A stretch of DNA of 64,000 nt from Verrucomicrobiia bacterium (GCA_011525695.1 WYBX01000081.1:30153-94152); one strand, 5' to 3'. Positions 9,577 to 19,254 are shown, counted from the first letter of the stretch. Made by a program: numbers and translations. Notes: generated by a model not told the origin, from the letters alone.

Positions 9577-11135
9577 GCGAAGGGTGGATCGGACTGCGGT
9601 TGCTCCCCCATGGCTGCGATGAGGATTTTCTCCGCCGTAACCCCTTCGCTTGCGAACTCCGCCGCCAGTTCCCCGCGATGCAGCACCAGGACACGATCAC
9701 AAAGCGCGAGCAATTCAGACATCTCGGTCGACGCCATCAGAACTGCCATCCCGGGGGCCACCCATTCCCGGATCCGTTCATAGATTTCGTGCTTCGCACC
9801 GATGTCGACGCCGCGAGTCGGCTCGTCGAGCAACAACACGCGGGGCCCTGTCTCCCGCCACCGCGCGAGGAGCGCCTTCTGCTGGTTGCCCCCGGAGAGT
9901 GACGAGATCGATTGCGCCAGCGAGGCGCAACGGACGCCAAGCGCGGCAGCCTGCCGCCGTGCCGCGCCACGTTCGACACTGCGCTGCAGAAAGCCACCGC
10001 GAGAAAAGCGCGGCAGCGCGGCCAGTGTGATGTTGCGCTCGACGCTAATCGTCGGCACCAGACCCGTTGCCTTCCGATCGGCGGTCAGCAGTGCGAGGCC
10101 TCGCGCGATCGCCTCCCGCGGGGAACTGGGCCGATACGGGTCGCCGCCCAGCCCCATCGTGCCTGTGACTCCCCCGGCTTCCCCAAACAGAGCTCGCAGC
10201 AGTTCGCTGGCGCCGCAGCCCTGCAGACCGGCGAGCCCAACGACCTCTCCTGCGCGGACGGTAAACGAAACTCCACGCACCAAGTCGGGACGGCGTGGAT
10301 CGCGATGTGGTACGCGCAGGTCCGTTACGGTGAGCGCAACAGGTGCGGACGCCGATCCAACGGATCGCGATCGATTGTGGTGCGAGAGCTCGCGGCCGAT
10401 CATCCACTGCACCAAGGTTGCCGGCGGACATGTGGTGCGATCGCCACAACCGATCCGCCGGCCATCGCGCAGCACGGTGATCCGATCCGCGATCCGGTAG
10501 ATTTCGTCCATCTTGTGCGAAATGTAGATCACGCCGACTCCGCGAGTCTTCAAACACCCGATTAAACGGAACAGCCGCTCCACTTCGCCGTGATGCAGCG
10601 CGCTGGTTGGCTCGTCGAGCAGCAAGACTCGAACATCGCCGGTCAGCGCCTTCGCAATCTCGATCTGATGTTTCACGGCAACGGGGAACTCCCCCGCCGG
10701 CCGTGCGAGATCCGCCTCCGACAAGTTGAGCCCGAGCTCGCGGCACGCCGCGACCGCGCGACCCATCGACGTGCGCCGATTGAGCCACCAGCCCGCGCCG
10801 CGTGCGGCCTCGCGGCCGAGTTGCAGATTGTCAGCGATACTCATCGACTCCACAAGTGAGAGTTCCTGATGAATGACCGCGACGCCGTGACGCGACGCCG
10901 CCGCCGGCGAGACGAAGCGCACCGCGCTGCCATGCAGTTCAATCATGCCGTCGTAGTCATGATGAATTCCTGCGAGGATTTTGATGAGTGTGCTTTTGCC
11001 GGCGCCGTTTTCACCAGCGAGCACATGCACCTCGCCCGCGCGCAGATCGAAGTCGACATCGTGAAGGACGCGCGTCGCGCCAAATGACTTGCCGATGCCG
11101 GAAAGCTTGAGCACGGGCTTGCTTGGATCAGGCAT
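9573..11135 (-). CDS. Ribose-type ABC transporter ATPase (two nucleotide-binding domains)
   Basis: This 520-residue protein is of the RbsA/XylG class. Domain 1 has Walker A GENGAGKST and Walker B LLLDEPTSAL. Domain 2 has the degenerate P-loop GLQGCGASELL usual for this class, a signature region SSLSGGNQQKALLAR, and LLLDEPTRGVDIGAK. It powers sugar import with the permease that follows. The start chosen is the ATG at 11135, giving the normal N-terminus MPDPSKPVLKLSGIGKSFG. The frame stays open upstream but that extension is low-complexity shadow coding. The start overlaps the stop of the upstream GH172-like gene by one base (TGATG), and the stop overlaps the permease start by four bases, so three genes are coupled. 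Confidence 0.93.
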   Translation of the reverse strand: MPDPSKPVLKLSGIGKSFGATRVLHDVDFDLRAGEVHVLAGENGAGKSTLIKILAGIHHDYDGMIELHGSAVRFVSPAAASRHGVAVIHQELSLVESMSIADNLQLGREAARGAGWWLNRRTSMGRAVAACRELGLNLSEADLARPAGEFPVAVKHQIEIAKALTGDVRVLLLDEPTSALHHGEVERLFRLIGCLKTRGVGVIYISHKMDEIYRIADRITVLRDGRRIGCGDRTTCPPATLVQWMIGRELSHHNRSRSVGSASAPVALTVTDLRVPHRDPRRPDLVRGVSFTVRAGEVVGLAGLQGCGASELLRALFGEAGGVTGTMGLGGDPYRPSSPREAIARGLALLTADRKATGLVPTISVERNITLAALPRFSRGGFLQRSVERGAARRQAAALGVRCASLAQSISSLSGGNQQKALLARWRETGPRVLLLDEPTRGVDIGAKHEIYERIREWVAPGMAVLMASTEMSELLALCDRVLVLHRGELAAEFASEGVTAEKILIAAMGEQPQSDPPFA

Positions 11136-12715
11136 CAACGGGCGGCGACCGGCGTGAACCGCAGGTTGAACGCCCACAGCCGCCACTGCCGGTTGTCGAA
11201 ATTGCTGAGCTTCACCCGAACCACTGAACGACCAGCCGGCAGCACCACCCGCGTGCCCGCCGTCCGAAATCCCTGCTCGTGCCGACCGGTGTAGATCTGT
11301 CGTTCTCCCACCCAAACCGTCATCCAGTCGTCGTAGCCAAGGTGCATCGTGTATTCGCCGGCTGCAGGCATATCGACTTCTCCCACGGCATACGCGCTGC
11401 AGTTCACCGGCTGTGCACCAGTGTTGGTCCGGCGGCGACCGCGGTAATATCGCGAAAAATCGCACCAGCCATGCTCTGGCTTTGCCGACAACGGAACAGC
11501 AAACGCCGTCGGCCCTGTCGGGAGTGTGGCCAAATTGGCGAGGTAGACGCCGAAATCCGCCACATGCTCGCGTGGCCATTCCGCAATCGGCGCGTCGGCC
11601 CATTCCCGGCGCTCGAAATCTTCGAACGAATCGCAGGCGAAAGGGCCGGCCAGTCGCCACTCGCCTGGTGTAATGACCGCGGATGACGCCACTGGAGCAA
11701 CGTAGGCATAAACGACGCTTTCGAGGTGGTTCGCCTTGCTACCGAACCGAACCACAGCGGAGGAGTTAAACCAAATCGGATCCGGACCGAAAACCCGATA
11801 CATCACTCCCTCGTAGCCAGAGCCGAGCGCGTTGTCGGCCGCCTGGCGCTCGGTATACGGCGAGCCAACCCATTCTGTCTGCACGGGCCAGATGCCGAAA
11901 CTCATGTTGAAAACGTCTTCCCCGCCTATGCCACGAAGCGCGCGCGGCGCGGTTTCACCATCTATGAGGACGAGATCGCCTCCCGTGTGATACCAGGAAT
12001 CCGAACGATCAAGGATCCTCACCGCCTTCACCATGGACGCAAGGAAGCCTTCGCCGGCGAAATCGGCCATCAGGAAACTACCGAACGGCTCCGCCGGCGC
12101 CTCCTTGCGGAACACCGTGTTGAGACGAAGCGGCGTCAGCGAAAAGTCCGTGCGGTATTGCTGCCAGTCGCCCATGAACCAGATCGTGAAGCTGGTGCTG
12201 CCCGTGTTCTGCAGCTCGAGGCGCAGCTTGCGGAATGGCATCGGCAGATAGCAATTGTAGGCGTTTTGCGGCAGCACCTTCAGGGCCTCGCTGTCGACTT
12301 TGTAGCCATCCCGCTCGAGCATCACCGCGAAGAATTGTGCGAGCGTGAGATCAATCGCGGGCCGACTCTCCCCGTCGTAGTAGGCGCGCAACTGCAGATC
12401 ATGGACGCGCTCGCGCTCGCCCGCCGGCTTGTCTCGCCGCTCGCCCAACGTCAGCCACCAGTGCAGCAGACAGCCCGGCCCTTCCTCGTCGAAGAGCACG
12501 AAGGTTTCGCCGGGCTTGATCGCGGGCCGATGCGTTACTCGCTGGCTCACGCCTCTCGCGGGCAGGTCGAGTTCGCGGTGAAATAGTCCCGACGCCGGAG
12601 CTGTCGTGGATGCGCAGAGGAGCGCGCCCACCAGCAAAGCCGCTGTAGCGAGCCGTCGCGCGGGGCGCCCGGGCAATGAGGACATGGAAATTGAACGCGC
12701 AGGGCGGATTTTCAT
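11135..12715 (-). CDS. DUF2961 / GH172-like protein with C-terminal accessory beta domain (long form)
   Basis: The DUF2961 domain covers roughly residues 50-345 of this 526-residue protein. It shows the aromatic LLHWWLTLG block and the motif GIGGEDVFNMSFG, equivalent to GTGTEDYF in the shorter paralogue. About 180 more residues follow (from WRLAGPFACDSF), resembling PA14/sialic-acid-binding-type beta domains (HLGYDDWMTVWVG, VVRVKLSNFDN), probably for carbohydrate binding. The start is uncertain: ATG 12715 or ATG 12685, the latter directly preceding a typical signal peptide (LATAALLVGALLCASTTAPA). GH172 enzymes hydrolyse alpha-D-fructofuranosides or alpha-D-arabinofuranosides. It is translationally coupled to the sugar ABC ATPase, tying its product to that importer. 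Confidence 0.82.
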   Translation of the reverse strand: MKIRPARSISMSSLPGRPARRLATAALLVGALLCASTTAPASGLFHRELDLPARGVSQRVTHRPAIKPGETFVLFDEEGPGCLLHWWLTLGERRDKPAGERERVHDLQLRAYYDGESRPAIDLTLAQFFAVMLERDGYKVDSEALKVLPQNAYNCYLPMPFRKLRLELQNTGSTSFTIWFMGDWQQYRTDFSLTPLRLNTVFRKEAPAEPFGSFLMADFAGEGFLASMVKAVRILDRSDSWYHTGGDLVLIDGETAPRALRGIGGEDVFNMSFGIWPVQTEWVGSPYTERQAADNALGSGYEGVMYRVFGPDPIWFNSSAVVRFGSKANHLESVVYAYVAPVASSAVITPGEWRLAGPFACDSFEDFERREWADAPIAEWPREHVADFGVYLANLATLPTGPTAFAVPLSAKPEHGWCDFSRYYRGRRRTNTGAQPVNCSAYAVGEVDMPAAGEYTMHLGYDDWMTVWVGERQIYTGRHEQGFRTAGTRVVLPAGRSVVRVKLSNFDNRQWRLWAFNLRFTPVAAR

Positions 12716-12864
12716 AGGGAAAAGTGCGAGGGCACCGCGCCCGGCCCTCCAATGTAGTGCCACCCTCCAGCGTGAAGCGCGTGGTGCGTGCGCCCTCTCC
12801 GCTGTTCGCAGCAGCCGCATTCGATCCGGCCGATCTTATCGCAGCGCATTGTTATATCTGCTGC

Positions 12865-14286
12865 TCAATAATTTCGAAATGGTCCACGTGGCTCCGCCGC
12901 CTCCATCTCGACGCGCCATTGGTAAAACTTCGCCCTGACTCGCCCGAGGACTTCGGGCCTATCCTCGCTTATATTATTGGCCTCGCCGGGATCGACGGCC
13001 AGGTCGAAGAGCTCTTCCTTGGACGGGAGATTGTCCGGGTTCCCGCGCGGCACGTAGGCCACCCATTTGTAATTGTCGACCCGCGCCGCCTGATAAACCG
13101 ACGGCCAGTCCCAGAACATCTCCGTCCGCGGCGATTTCCGCTTTCCCTGCAGCACCGGCAGCATGTCGAATCCATCGAGGTGAATGTGGTCCGTCCGGCA
13201 GCCACCCACCGCCGCGAAAGTCGGAAATACCTCCAATGCGGTGAGAAATTCCTGCGTAGCCCGGCCGCCTGGGATTACGCCCGGCCACCATGCGATCAAT
13301 GGCGAACGCAGGCCTCCCTCGAATCCTGTTCCCTTTCCGCCCCGCAGCTTGACGTCATCGAGCCGGCTATCGACACGGCCATTGTCGGAGAAGAACAGCA
13401 CGAGAGTACTCTGTTCGAGCTTCAGCTCGCGCAACGTGGAGAAGACAGCCCCAATCGCCTCATCCATGGCGGTTATCATCCCAGCGTATTTCGTATCTTC
13501 AAGGTTTGGATCCCTGTCAGGATAGTGCGTCTTTAGATACGACTCCGGAACCTGGTGGTAGTCCTTGCGCAGATTGGAGGCACCGTGTGGCGCGTTGAAC
13601 GCAAGATAAAGAAAGAAGGGTCTCGGGTGGCTGTTTCGAATGAAATCGACGGCCTCCCGACCAAAGAGCTCGGTTGCATAGGTGCCCCGATCAACGGTGC
13701 TGTTCTCGTTGCCACGAAACATCGAAGGCACGCCGTAGCGCTCGTGTGTATAGTAGTCGATTCCGTTGTTGCCGTGGCCGACAAAATGGTCAAAACCACG
13801 CTGCAGCGGAAGAAAGCGACGGGCCTGCCCCATGTCCCATTTTCCAATCATACCCGTAGCATATCCGGCTCCCTTCATGAGATCGCCTAACGTCTTCTCC
13901 CGCACGTCCAATCCGAGCGTCATCTCCGGCGACATCGCGTACTCCAGCCGCGAGTAGCGGTGGCCGTAGTTTACCAAATCGTTGCGAATCATTTCATACA
14001 GACCGTTGCGCTGCGGATAACGACCCGTGATGAGTCCACTGCGCGACGGCGTGCACACCGAGGCCGCCACATAGAAATTCGTGCCGCGCACGCCGTCGGC
14101 CGCCATGCGATCGAGGTTGGGCGTGATAAACTCTCGTGCGCCGAATGCCCCCAAATCGAATCCTTGATCATCGCTGACGATCAGGATGATATTTGGCTTG
14201 GACGGCGCCGGCGCGGCGTCACAGATCAAAATGAGCGCGAGAAGAAGTGCGGGGATCCTGCGTTGCATTTGAATGGCGAGCATCAT
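12865..14286 (-). CDS. Exported arylsulfatase-type sulfatase (S1 family)
   Basis: This protein of about 473 residues has a signal peptide and the alkaline-phosphatase-superfamily sulfatase fold. The formylglycine site CTPSRSGLITGRY has the Cys-type CxPSR core. Metal and substrate motifs are NIILIVSDDQG near the N-terminus, GKWDMGQ and LVLFFSDNG. The Cys must be converted to formylglycine by FGE or anSME; neither gene is in the window. It presumably removes sulfate esters from the polysaccharide used by this locus, pointing to an algal or otherwise sulfated glycan (inference). ATGs at 14286, 14283 and 14268 are all possible starts; the last gives the tightest signal peptide. Confidence 0.9.
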   Translation of the reverse strand: MMLAIQMQRRIPALLLALILICDAAPAPSKPNIILIVSDDQGFDLGAFGAREFITPNLDRMAADGVRGTNFYVAASVCTPSRSGLITGRYPQRNGLYEMIRNDLVNYGHRYSRLEYAMSPEMTLGLDVREKTLGDLMKGAGYATGMIGKWDMGQARRFLPLQRGFDHFVGHGNNGIDYYTHERYGVPSMFRGNENSTVDRGTYATELFGREAVDFIRNSHPRPFFLYLAFNAPHGASNLRKDYHQVPESYLKTHYPDRDPNLEDTKYAGMITAMDEAIGAVFSTLRELKLEQSTLVLFFSDNGRVDSRLDDVKLRGGKGTGFEGGLRSPLIAWWPGVIPGGRATQEFLTALEVFPTFAAVGGCRTDHIHLDGFDMLPVLQGKRKSPRTEMFWDWPSVYQAARVDNYKWVAYVPRGNPDNLPSKEELFDLAVDPGEANNISEDRPEVLGRVRAKFYQWRVEMEAAEPRGPFRNY

Positions 14287-14592
14287 GAGGCGGTGTTTGT
14301 GACGATGGTAGGGCACTCCGACAACGGGATTGGATCGCCATCTTTCATCGATTGCTGGCGATTCACTGCGATCAAATGCAACTTATCGGCGCCAGTAGGA
14401 AGCCCCGCCGTGGAGAGGAACCGGGGCCCCTTGTCACCACCAGCTAAATTTAGCAGATACGCCGGCACGAAGACCTGCGTCTCCGGGCCGGCGGGAAACC
14501 AGTGTAGTGTCTCTCAAGCATCACAATAGGTCATTGATGTCCAGCGGCGCTACCGGCCGGCTATCGCTGTTTGTGATTTACTACACTGGAAA
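14287..14592. other. Intergenic stretch with a spaced inverted repeat
   Basis: This non-coding stretch separates the TonB receptor stop from the sulfatase start. It contains a perfect 10-bp inverted repeat, CCAGTGTAGT at 14499-14508 and ACTACACTGG at 14580-14589, around a GC-rich inner palindrome (CGGCCGG near 14553). No U-tract follows, so it is not a classical intrinsic terminator. It could moderate read-through from the receptor gene. I see no gene. Confidence 0.4.
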
Positions 14593-17500
14593 CTAGAACG
14601 AGATCGTATTCGTCACCAGAATCCGGCGGGGATTCTCGAAATAATATTGTTTAACCTCCGGCTCGTCCAAGAATCGACCCTGGAATTCCCGATGGATCTT
14701 CGTAATAATGACATCCTCGTTATCCAGCAGGTTCTTGATGTTGAGTTGGACCGACCAATCGTATCGTTTCATGATCTTGCGTCGATAGCTCAACGTGAGA
14801 TCGACGAGAGTGCGGTCGGTACCGAAGAGGAGTTCGCGCGTCGCCGGATCCGCGGTGCTGTAACCGGCGACATTGGGTGATTCCCAGCGCACACCGCCAC
14901 CGATTCCCAGGCCCTTGAGCGGGCCGCTCGGAATCCGGTAGTTATTGAAGAACCTGATTCCATACTTGCGCTGGCCAAACTGCTGAGCCCCGTCAGCCGC
15001 CTGGGCGGTAAGATATATCCAACGGCGAGCCTCTGCCAGGCTGCGGGGAAGGGAATTCGCAGGGAATCCTGACGGGATCGCTTCCCCGCCCACTGGCATG
15101 GCTGGAGTGGCCGCCAAATCGGCCGCTGGGTTGCCGCCGAAGACCCAACGCAAGCGATCGTCGTTGATAAAGGTAGCCTCGAACTCCTTCATGTATTCGA
15201 TTACTTCAAGTCCGATATCGCTCTGGACGCTGAAGTTGCGGGTTCCCGACAGCGAGACCCTCCAATTTGGAGTAAGATTCGCCACAATCTCCGCTTCGTA
15301 ACCTTCGGAAACGGAATCCAAGAGCATGCCCGTGGCGTCCACGAGCAAAGCATCGTAATTTGTCCCCATGGCTGTCAGGACGCCTCTAAGATCAAGTTCC
15401 CGGTAAATGTTGTTCAAATGGGTCTGAGGCGGATTTGCCAGATTTCCGGTGTCCCTCACCGCCGAGGTCTCATATCGAAGGATGTTGGCGTATAGCTTGT
15501 TGCCCCTCAAATCGATCTTGATGCCGTAATCCTTGCCTTCGCCGTTCGGGCTGGGTGCCGGGCGATTGTCAGGGAAGATGTTCCGATCGACCGGCGGAGC
15601 GAAATTGGTGGATTGGTTATAGAATACTGAGAGCCACGGCAATACATGCCCCACCGCACCAAAAGTGCGCGTTGTACCGGTGCCATGGGTAACATCCGAT
15701 CCATCGGGATCGCCGATGATGCGCTCGCCCACGGCGTAGAGTGCCGTAGGTCCGGACGGAGCCGCGCGAAGATCGGTCCTGCCCTTATCGAGTCGCGTCG
15801 CGTCTTCACGGTAGCCGAAGGTCGTAATCAAACGATCACTCAGCCAGTAGTTCTGCATGACGAACATTTTCGACTCGAGGTTCCGAAGAATACTGCTGCC
15901 ACCGTCGAGAAATCGCGCCGAGTCGGTCGTGATGCTTGCACCGGTGTAATCTGTGAACGTGACCCCGTCGAGGAACGCCCAGTTATCGAGGCCGCTCCAC
16001 CGAATATTGCTGAAACTCGGAGCCACTCCGCCAGCCGCACTCGTGCTGACATAATTTCGGCGGAAAATGCGATTCGTAGTGGTTTCCGGGAGATTCTTGC
16101 TCGGGCCATTGGTCAAGAACTCCTCGGACTCAGTCCGACGATTCGCGAGCTCGTATTTCTCGAAGAGCCCAGCCAGATTGTGCCGCCCCAGCCACTTGTT
16201 ACGTTCCTTGAAATCAAGCGTGTACGAGGCAGTAACCCGGAAATCATCGGACTTAAACTGGTTCTCCCGCCAGTCGTGTGCGTTTTCCACATAATATCGG
16301 CCGACGTCGGGATTCGGGCTTCGGTCTGGTAGAAACTTGTTGGGATCGCCGATATATCCGTAGGAAGTATAGATAATGTCCTTTGCATCGAAATTCGACT
16401 TCTGTCGGTTATAGGCAAGTTCCACGAAGAAGTTGTCGGTCACCTGATGCTCCAGGTAAACCGATTGCGTGTGAAAGCGTATGTTCTGCCCCAGATGCGG
16501 CGAGGTTGGGACAGCGCTCAATGGAATGGGTAGCTGACCTGGCATCAGGACTGGACGACCAGACACCTGGGTGGTTTGCACCATCTGACGCATATTAAAT
16601 GCCCGGCCAGTGTCGGTGTTGATAACGAACCATCCCGCGTTGTTAAGCGCACTGTATGGACGTCCTTCCGCACCGGCAAGCCGCTGGATGGGGTTGTTCG
16701 GATTTGAATTGGGATTAACCCAGGCTCCCGTGCCGCTGTTGGTGAAGTTCTCATGCGTTGGATAGCCAAAGTTCCGCCACATCCGGTCCAGATCCATGCC
16801 GAGCCAGGGGCGCGTAATGTTCTGCTTCGTCAGCCCGCGTTCGAGTTCGGCGCGGACGGTCGTCTTCTTTGTCGGCCGCCACGTCGCCGTTAGGTGTCCA
16901 CGCTGCTGGTCACGGTACTGATGGTCGCGCCACGATTCCGAATCTTCCTTCAACAGGTTGATCCGTGCCGCCAGCCGGCCCGGAATCAGGACATGATTGT
17001 AATCGACACTCGCACGAATCGACTCCAGGTCATCGATCTGAAAACTGACACTGCCCTTGTTGCCTCCGAAGCCCGGCTGCTTGGTACTCACGTTCAACAG
17101 TCCGCCTGGCGACCCCAGGCCGAAGAGGATCGAATTCGGGCCCCGCGACAGATCCACGCGCCCTATATTATACATATCCTGGTCCAGATTCCATGCAAAG
17201 TAGTTGTACGCACGACCGGTTGATGGCAAGCCACGGACCCTATATTTGAACGGTTCGTTCATATTGCCACCCGTGGTGTCGCCGGAGTTCAGCTCCTCGT
17301 CACGATCAAGGGTCACATTGGGGGCATACTCAAGCAACTCCTCGAGATTGACGACAGCGATGTCATTCAGGAACTCCTCTGTGAAAACCGTAACCGGGGC
17401 CGCCACATCCTTGAGCCGCGTATTGAGGCGACTTCCAGCGAGGGAGTTCTGAGCAAGATATCCCGTGTCTCCCTGTGCGTTCACGACAAAGGGGGAAAGC

Positions 17501-17634
17501 TCGGTGACCTCCTCCTCCGTCGGCACAGCGGGTTGTCCGAGGAGCAGTGACGGAGCCGCCAAGAGGGCGAGGAGAGGCAAGCATGACTTCAGGGTTGAAG
17601 CCGCCTTTTGTGGGGTATGTCTTGATGTGATCAT
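14593..17634 (-). CDS. TonB-dependent outer-membrane receptor
   Basis: This protein of about 1013 residues has a signal peptide (CLPLLALLAAPSLLLG) and then the N-terminal pattern ELSPFVVNAQGDTGYLAQNS, which I associate with Opitutaceae TonB receptors. The plug domain follows (LAGSRLNTRLKDVAAPVTVF, then the RGLPSTGRAYNYF and DLSRGPNSILFGLGSPGG blocks), and then a long beta-barrel ending in Phe (TNTISF), the usual barrel-assembly signal. It imports a glycan fragment or other ligand across the outer membrane and is probably the first gene of the array leading to the sulfatase, the GH172-like genes and the ABC importer. The ATG at 17634 is chosen because it directly precedes the signal peptide, although the frame is open further upstream. 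Confidence 0.92.
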   Translation of the reverse strand: MITSRHTPQKAASTLKSCLPLLALLAAPSLLLGQPAVPTEEEVTELSPFVVNAQGDTGYLAQNSLAGSRLNTRLKDVAAPVTVFTEEFLNDIAVVNLEELLEYAPNVTLDRDEELNSGDTTGGNMNEPFKYRVRGLPSTGRAYNYFAWNLDQDMYNIGRVDLSRGPNSILFGLGSPGGLLNVSTKQPGFGGNKGSVSFQIDDLESIRASVDYNHVLIPGRLAARINLLKEDSESWRDHQYRDQQRGHLTATWRPTKKTTVRAELERGLTKQNITRPWLGMDLDRMWRNFGYPTHENFTNSGTGAWVNPNSNPNNPIQRLAGAEGRPYSALNNAGWFVINTDTGRAFNMRQMVQTTQVSGRPVLMPGQLPIPLSAVPTSPHLGQNIRFHTQSVYLEHQVTDNFFVELAYNRQKSNFDAKDIIYTSYGYIGDPNKFLPDRSPNPDVGRYYVENAHDWRENQFKSDDFRVTASYTLDFKERNKWLGRHNLAGLFEKYELANRRTESEEFLTNGPSKNLPETTTNRIFRRNYVSTSAAGGVAPSFSNIRWSGLDNWAFLDGVTFTDYTGASITTDSARFLDGGSSILRNLESKMFVMQNYWLSDRLITTFGYREDATRLDKGRTDLRAAPSGPTALYAVGERIIGDPDGSDVTHGTGTTRTFGAVGHVLPWLSVFYNQSTNFAPPVDRNIFPDNRPAPSPNGEGKDYGIKIDLRGNKLYANILRYETSAVRDTGNLANPPQTHLNNIYRELDLRGVLTAMGTNYDALLVDATGMLLDSVSEGYEAEIVANLTPNWRVSLSGTRNFSVQSDIGLEVIEYMKEFEATFINDDRLRWVFGGNPAADLAATPAMPVGGEAIPSGFPANSLPRSLAEARRWIYLTAQAADGAQQFGQRKYGIRFFNNYRIPSGPLKGLGIGGGVRWESPNVAGYSTADPATRELLFGTDRTLVDLTLSYRRKIMKRYDWSVQLNIKNLLDNEDVIITKIHREFQGRFLDEPEVKQYYFENPRRILVTNTISF

Positions 17635-18084
17635 GGTTGTGGCGCGTTTGGCTCCGCTGCTTCGCGAAGACGTGAAGCAGCGTTCGCATGGTGAAAGCGA
17701 TGTGATGCTTAGCGATGCTGGGGATCCTGAGAATTCGGTCACTCCCAATCTTCCGAGATGGGGCTTTGTTGCATGGATTTGAACGATCCTGCCACCCGTC
17801 GCGGTTGGTCGGTCTACCTGGTTCATCTACCCGCCGGCGGGATCCTATAGATTTATCCGACGGTCAGAACTGAAACAGTTGTGAACAATTGTCCATAATC
17901 GTACCAGAATAGCTCCGAACCAGGCTCTCAGTGTCAGATTTTGCTTTAAGCAGCCGAACGCTGCAGTCCTGATCTCTGCTGCCAGTCCTGCAAATACACC
18001 TGCCGGTGGTTTCCATTGTTCCATCAACGGCAGATTCTCTGGATCGCGTTTCGATTTGCCACTTCCTCCTTCAACAGCCTTCAC
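17635..18084. promoter_or_regulatory. Divergent promoter region with two small dyads
   Basis: This 450-bp gap between the divergent receptor and dehydrogenase genes should hold both promoters. Two adjacent dyads stand out: AACTGAAACAGTT at 17868-17880 and TTGTGAACAA at 17879-17888, overlapping by two bases. Each is the size of a transcription-factor half-site pair. No matching sequence was noticed elsewhere, so operator status is only a suggestion. Confidence 0.35.
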
Positions 18085-19176
18085 ATGAGCCGTTTTCATA
18101 TCGCCGTTGTTCCGGGTGACGGTATCGGGCCCGAGGTCGTCGCTTCCAGCCTAGAGGTGCTGACCGCTGTTCAGGCGCAGCTCGTAGACGTGTCTTTCGA
18201 CTGCGAGGAGGTTTCAGTTGGCGCCGGTGAGTACCTGCGCCACGGCGACCCGTTGCCGAAGAGCGCGATAGCGCAAATGAAGGCAGCCGATGCGATTTTA
18301 CTCGGAGCAACGGGTTTGCCTGAAGTACGCTGGCCAAATGGCGTGGAGATCACGCCGCAGATCGATATTCGTGAAATCCTCGCTCTCTATAATGGCGTTC
18401 GCCCCATCAAGCTCTACAATGCCGCCCATTCACCTCTCAAGGGCTTTGGCCCGGGCCAGCGTCCGATTGATATGGCAATCGTACGCGAGAACTGCGAAGG
18501 CCTGTTTTCAGACCGGCTTGCCCCCAGGCCCGCAGGACGGGACTTCGAGACAGATACGCTGAGAATCACCTACCGCGGAGCGGCACGCATCTGCCGTGCC
18601 GCCTTCGATCTGGCTCGACGGCGGCGGGGACACCTTACCCTCGTCGACAAGGCGAACGTGCTTCCCTCGATGGCGTTCTTCCGATCGGTCTTCAATGAGA
18701 TCGCCTCCGAATTTCCGGATGTACGGACCGACCGTGTTTACGTCGACGCCATGGCACTTTTCCTGGTGCAGCGCCCTCACGAATTCGACGTGTTGGTTAC
18801 GGAGAATATGTTCGGAGATATACTTTCCGATCTCGCGGCCGGGTTGATTGGCGGCATGGGCATGGCGCCCTCGGCAGACCTCGGTGACGAATACGGGCTC
18901 TTTCAACCGAGCCACGGGACAGCGCCGACGATTGCCGGCAAGGGCATCGCCAATCCAATTGCCACCATTCTCTCCGTCGGCATGATGCTCGATTGGCTCG
19001 GCCATCCAGAAACCATCCGCGGTGCCCGGATGATCGAAGAAGCTGTCGCGCAGATAATGCGCTGTCCCGACTTGCTGACGTTGGACCTCGGGGGTACGAA
19101 AACGACGCGGGAGATCACCGCGGCTCTTATCGCTGCGATCCCGGCTCCCCTTCCATGTCAGGAATCGGCGACCTGA
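18085..19176 (+). CDS. Isocitrate/isopropylmalate dehydrogenase family protein
   Basis: This 363-residue protein belongs to the NAD(P)-dependent beta-decarboxylating dehydrogenases (LeuB, Icd, tartrate/D-malate dehydrogenase). Key motifs are the N-terminal IAVVPGDGIGPEV, the Lys in LVDKANVLPS, and the family signature NMFGDILSDLAAGLIGGMG with metal-binding Asp residues. The start at 18085 is chosen because MSRFHIAVVPGD is the normal N-terminus. It stands alone, divergent from a TonB receptor and away from any leucine genes, so a role in sugar-acid or hydroxy-acid catabolism (tartrate or malate-like) is more likely than leucine synthesis. The substrate cannot be read from sequence here. Confidence 0.85.
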   Translation: MSRFHIAVVPGDGIGPEVVASSLEVLTAVQAQLVDVSFDCEEVSVGAGEYLRHGDPLPKSAIAQMKAADAILLGATGLPEVRWPNGVEITPQIDIREILALYNGVRPIKLYNAAHSPLKGFGPGQRPIDMAIVRENCEGLFSDRLAPRPAGRDFETDTLRITYRGAARICRAAFDLARRRRGHLTLVDKANVLPSMAFFRSVFNEIASEFPDVRTDRVYVDAMALFLVQRPHEFDVLVTENMFGDILSDLAAGLIGGMGMAPSADLGDEYGLFQPSHGTAPTIAGKGIANPIATILSVGMMLDWLGHPETIRGARMIEEAVAQIMRCPDLLTLDLGGTKTTREITAALIAAIPAPLPCQESAT

Positions 19177-19254
19177 CTTTGCATGTGACAACCGGAGGTC
19201 ACTGCGCTGCAGTTCGATTTAACCGCAGATGGCGCAGATGACAAAGATACAGGA

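Noticed and set aside
8558..9700. Alternative minus-strand frame over the permease gene
   Set aside because: It overlaps the permease in another frame and has Arg/Gly-rich shadow composition. The permease frame has the family signature and a 4-base overlap start.
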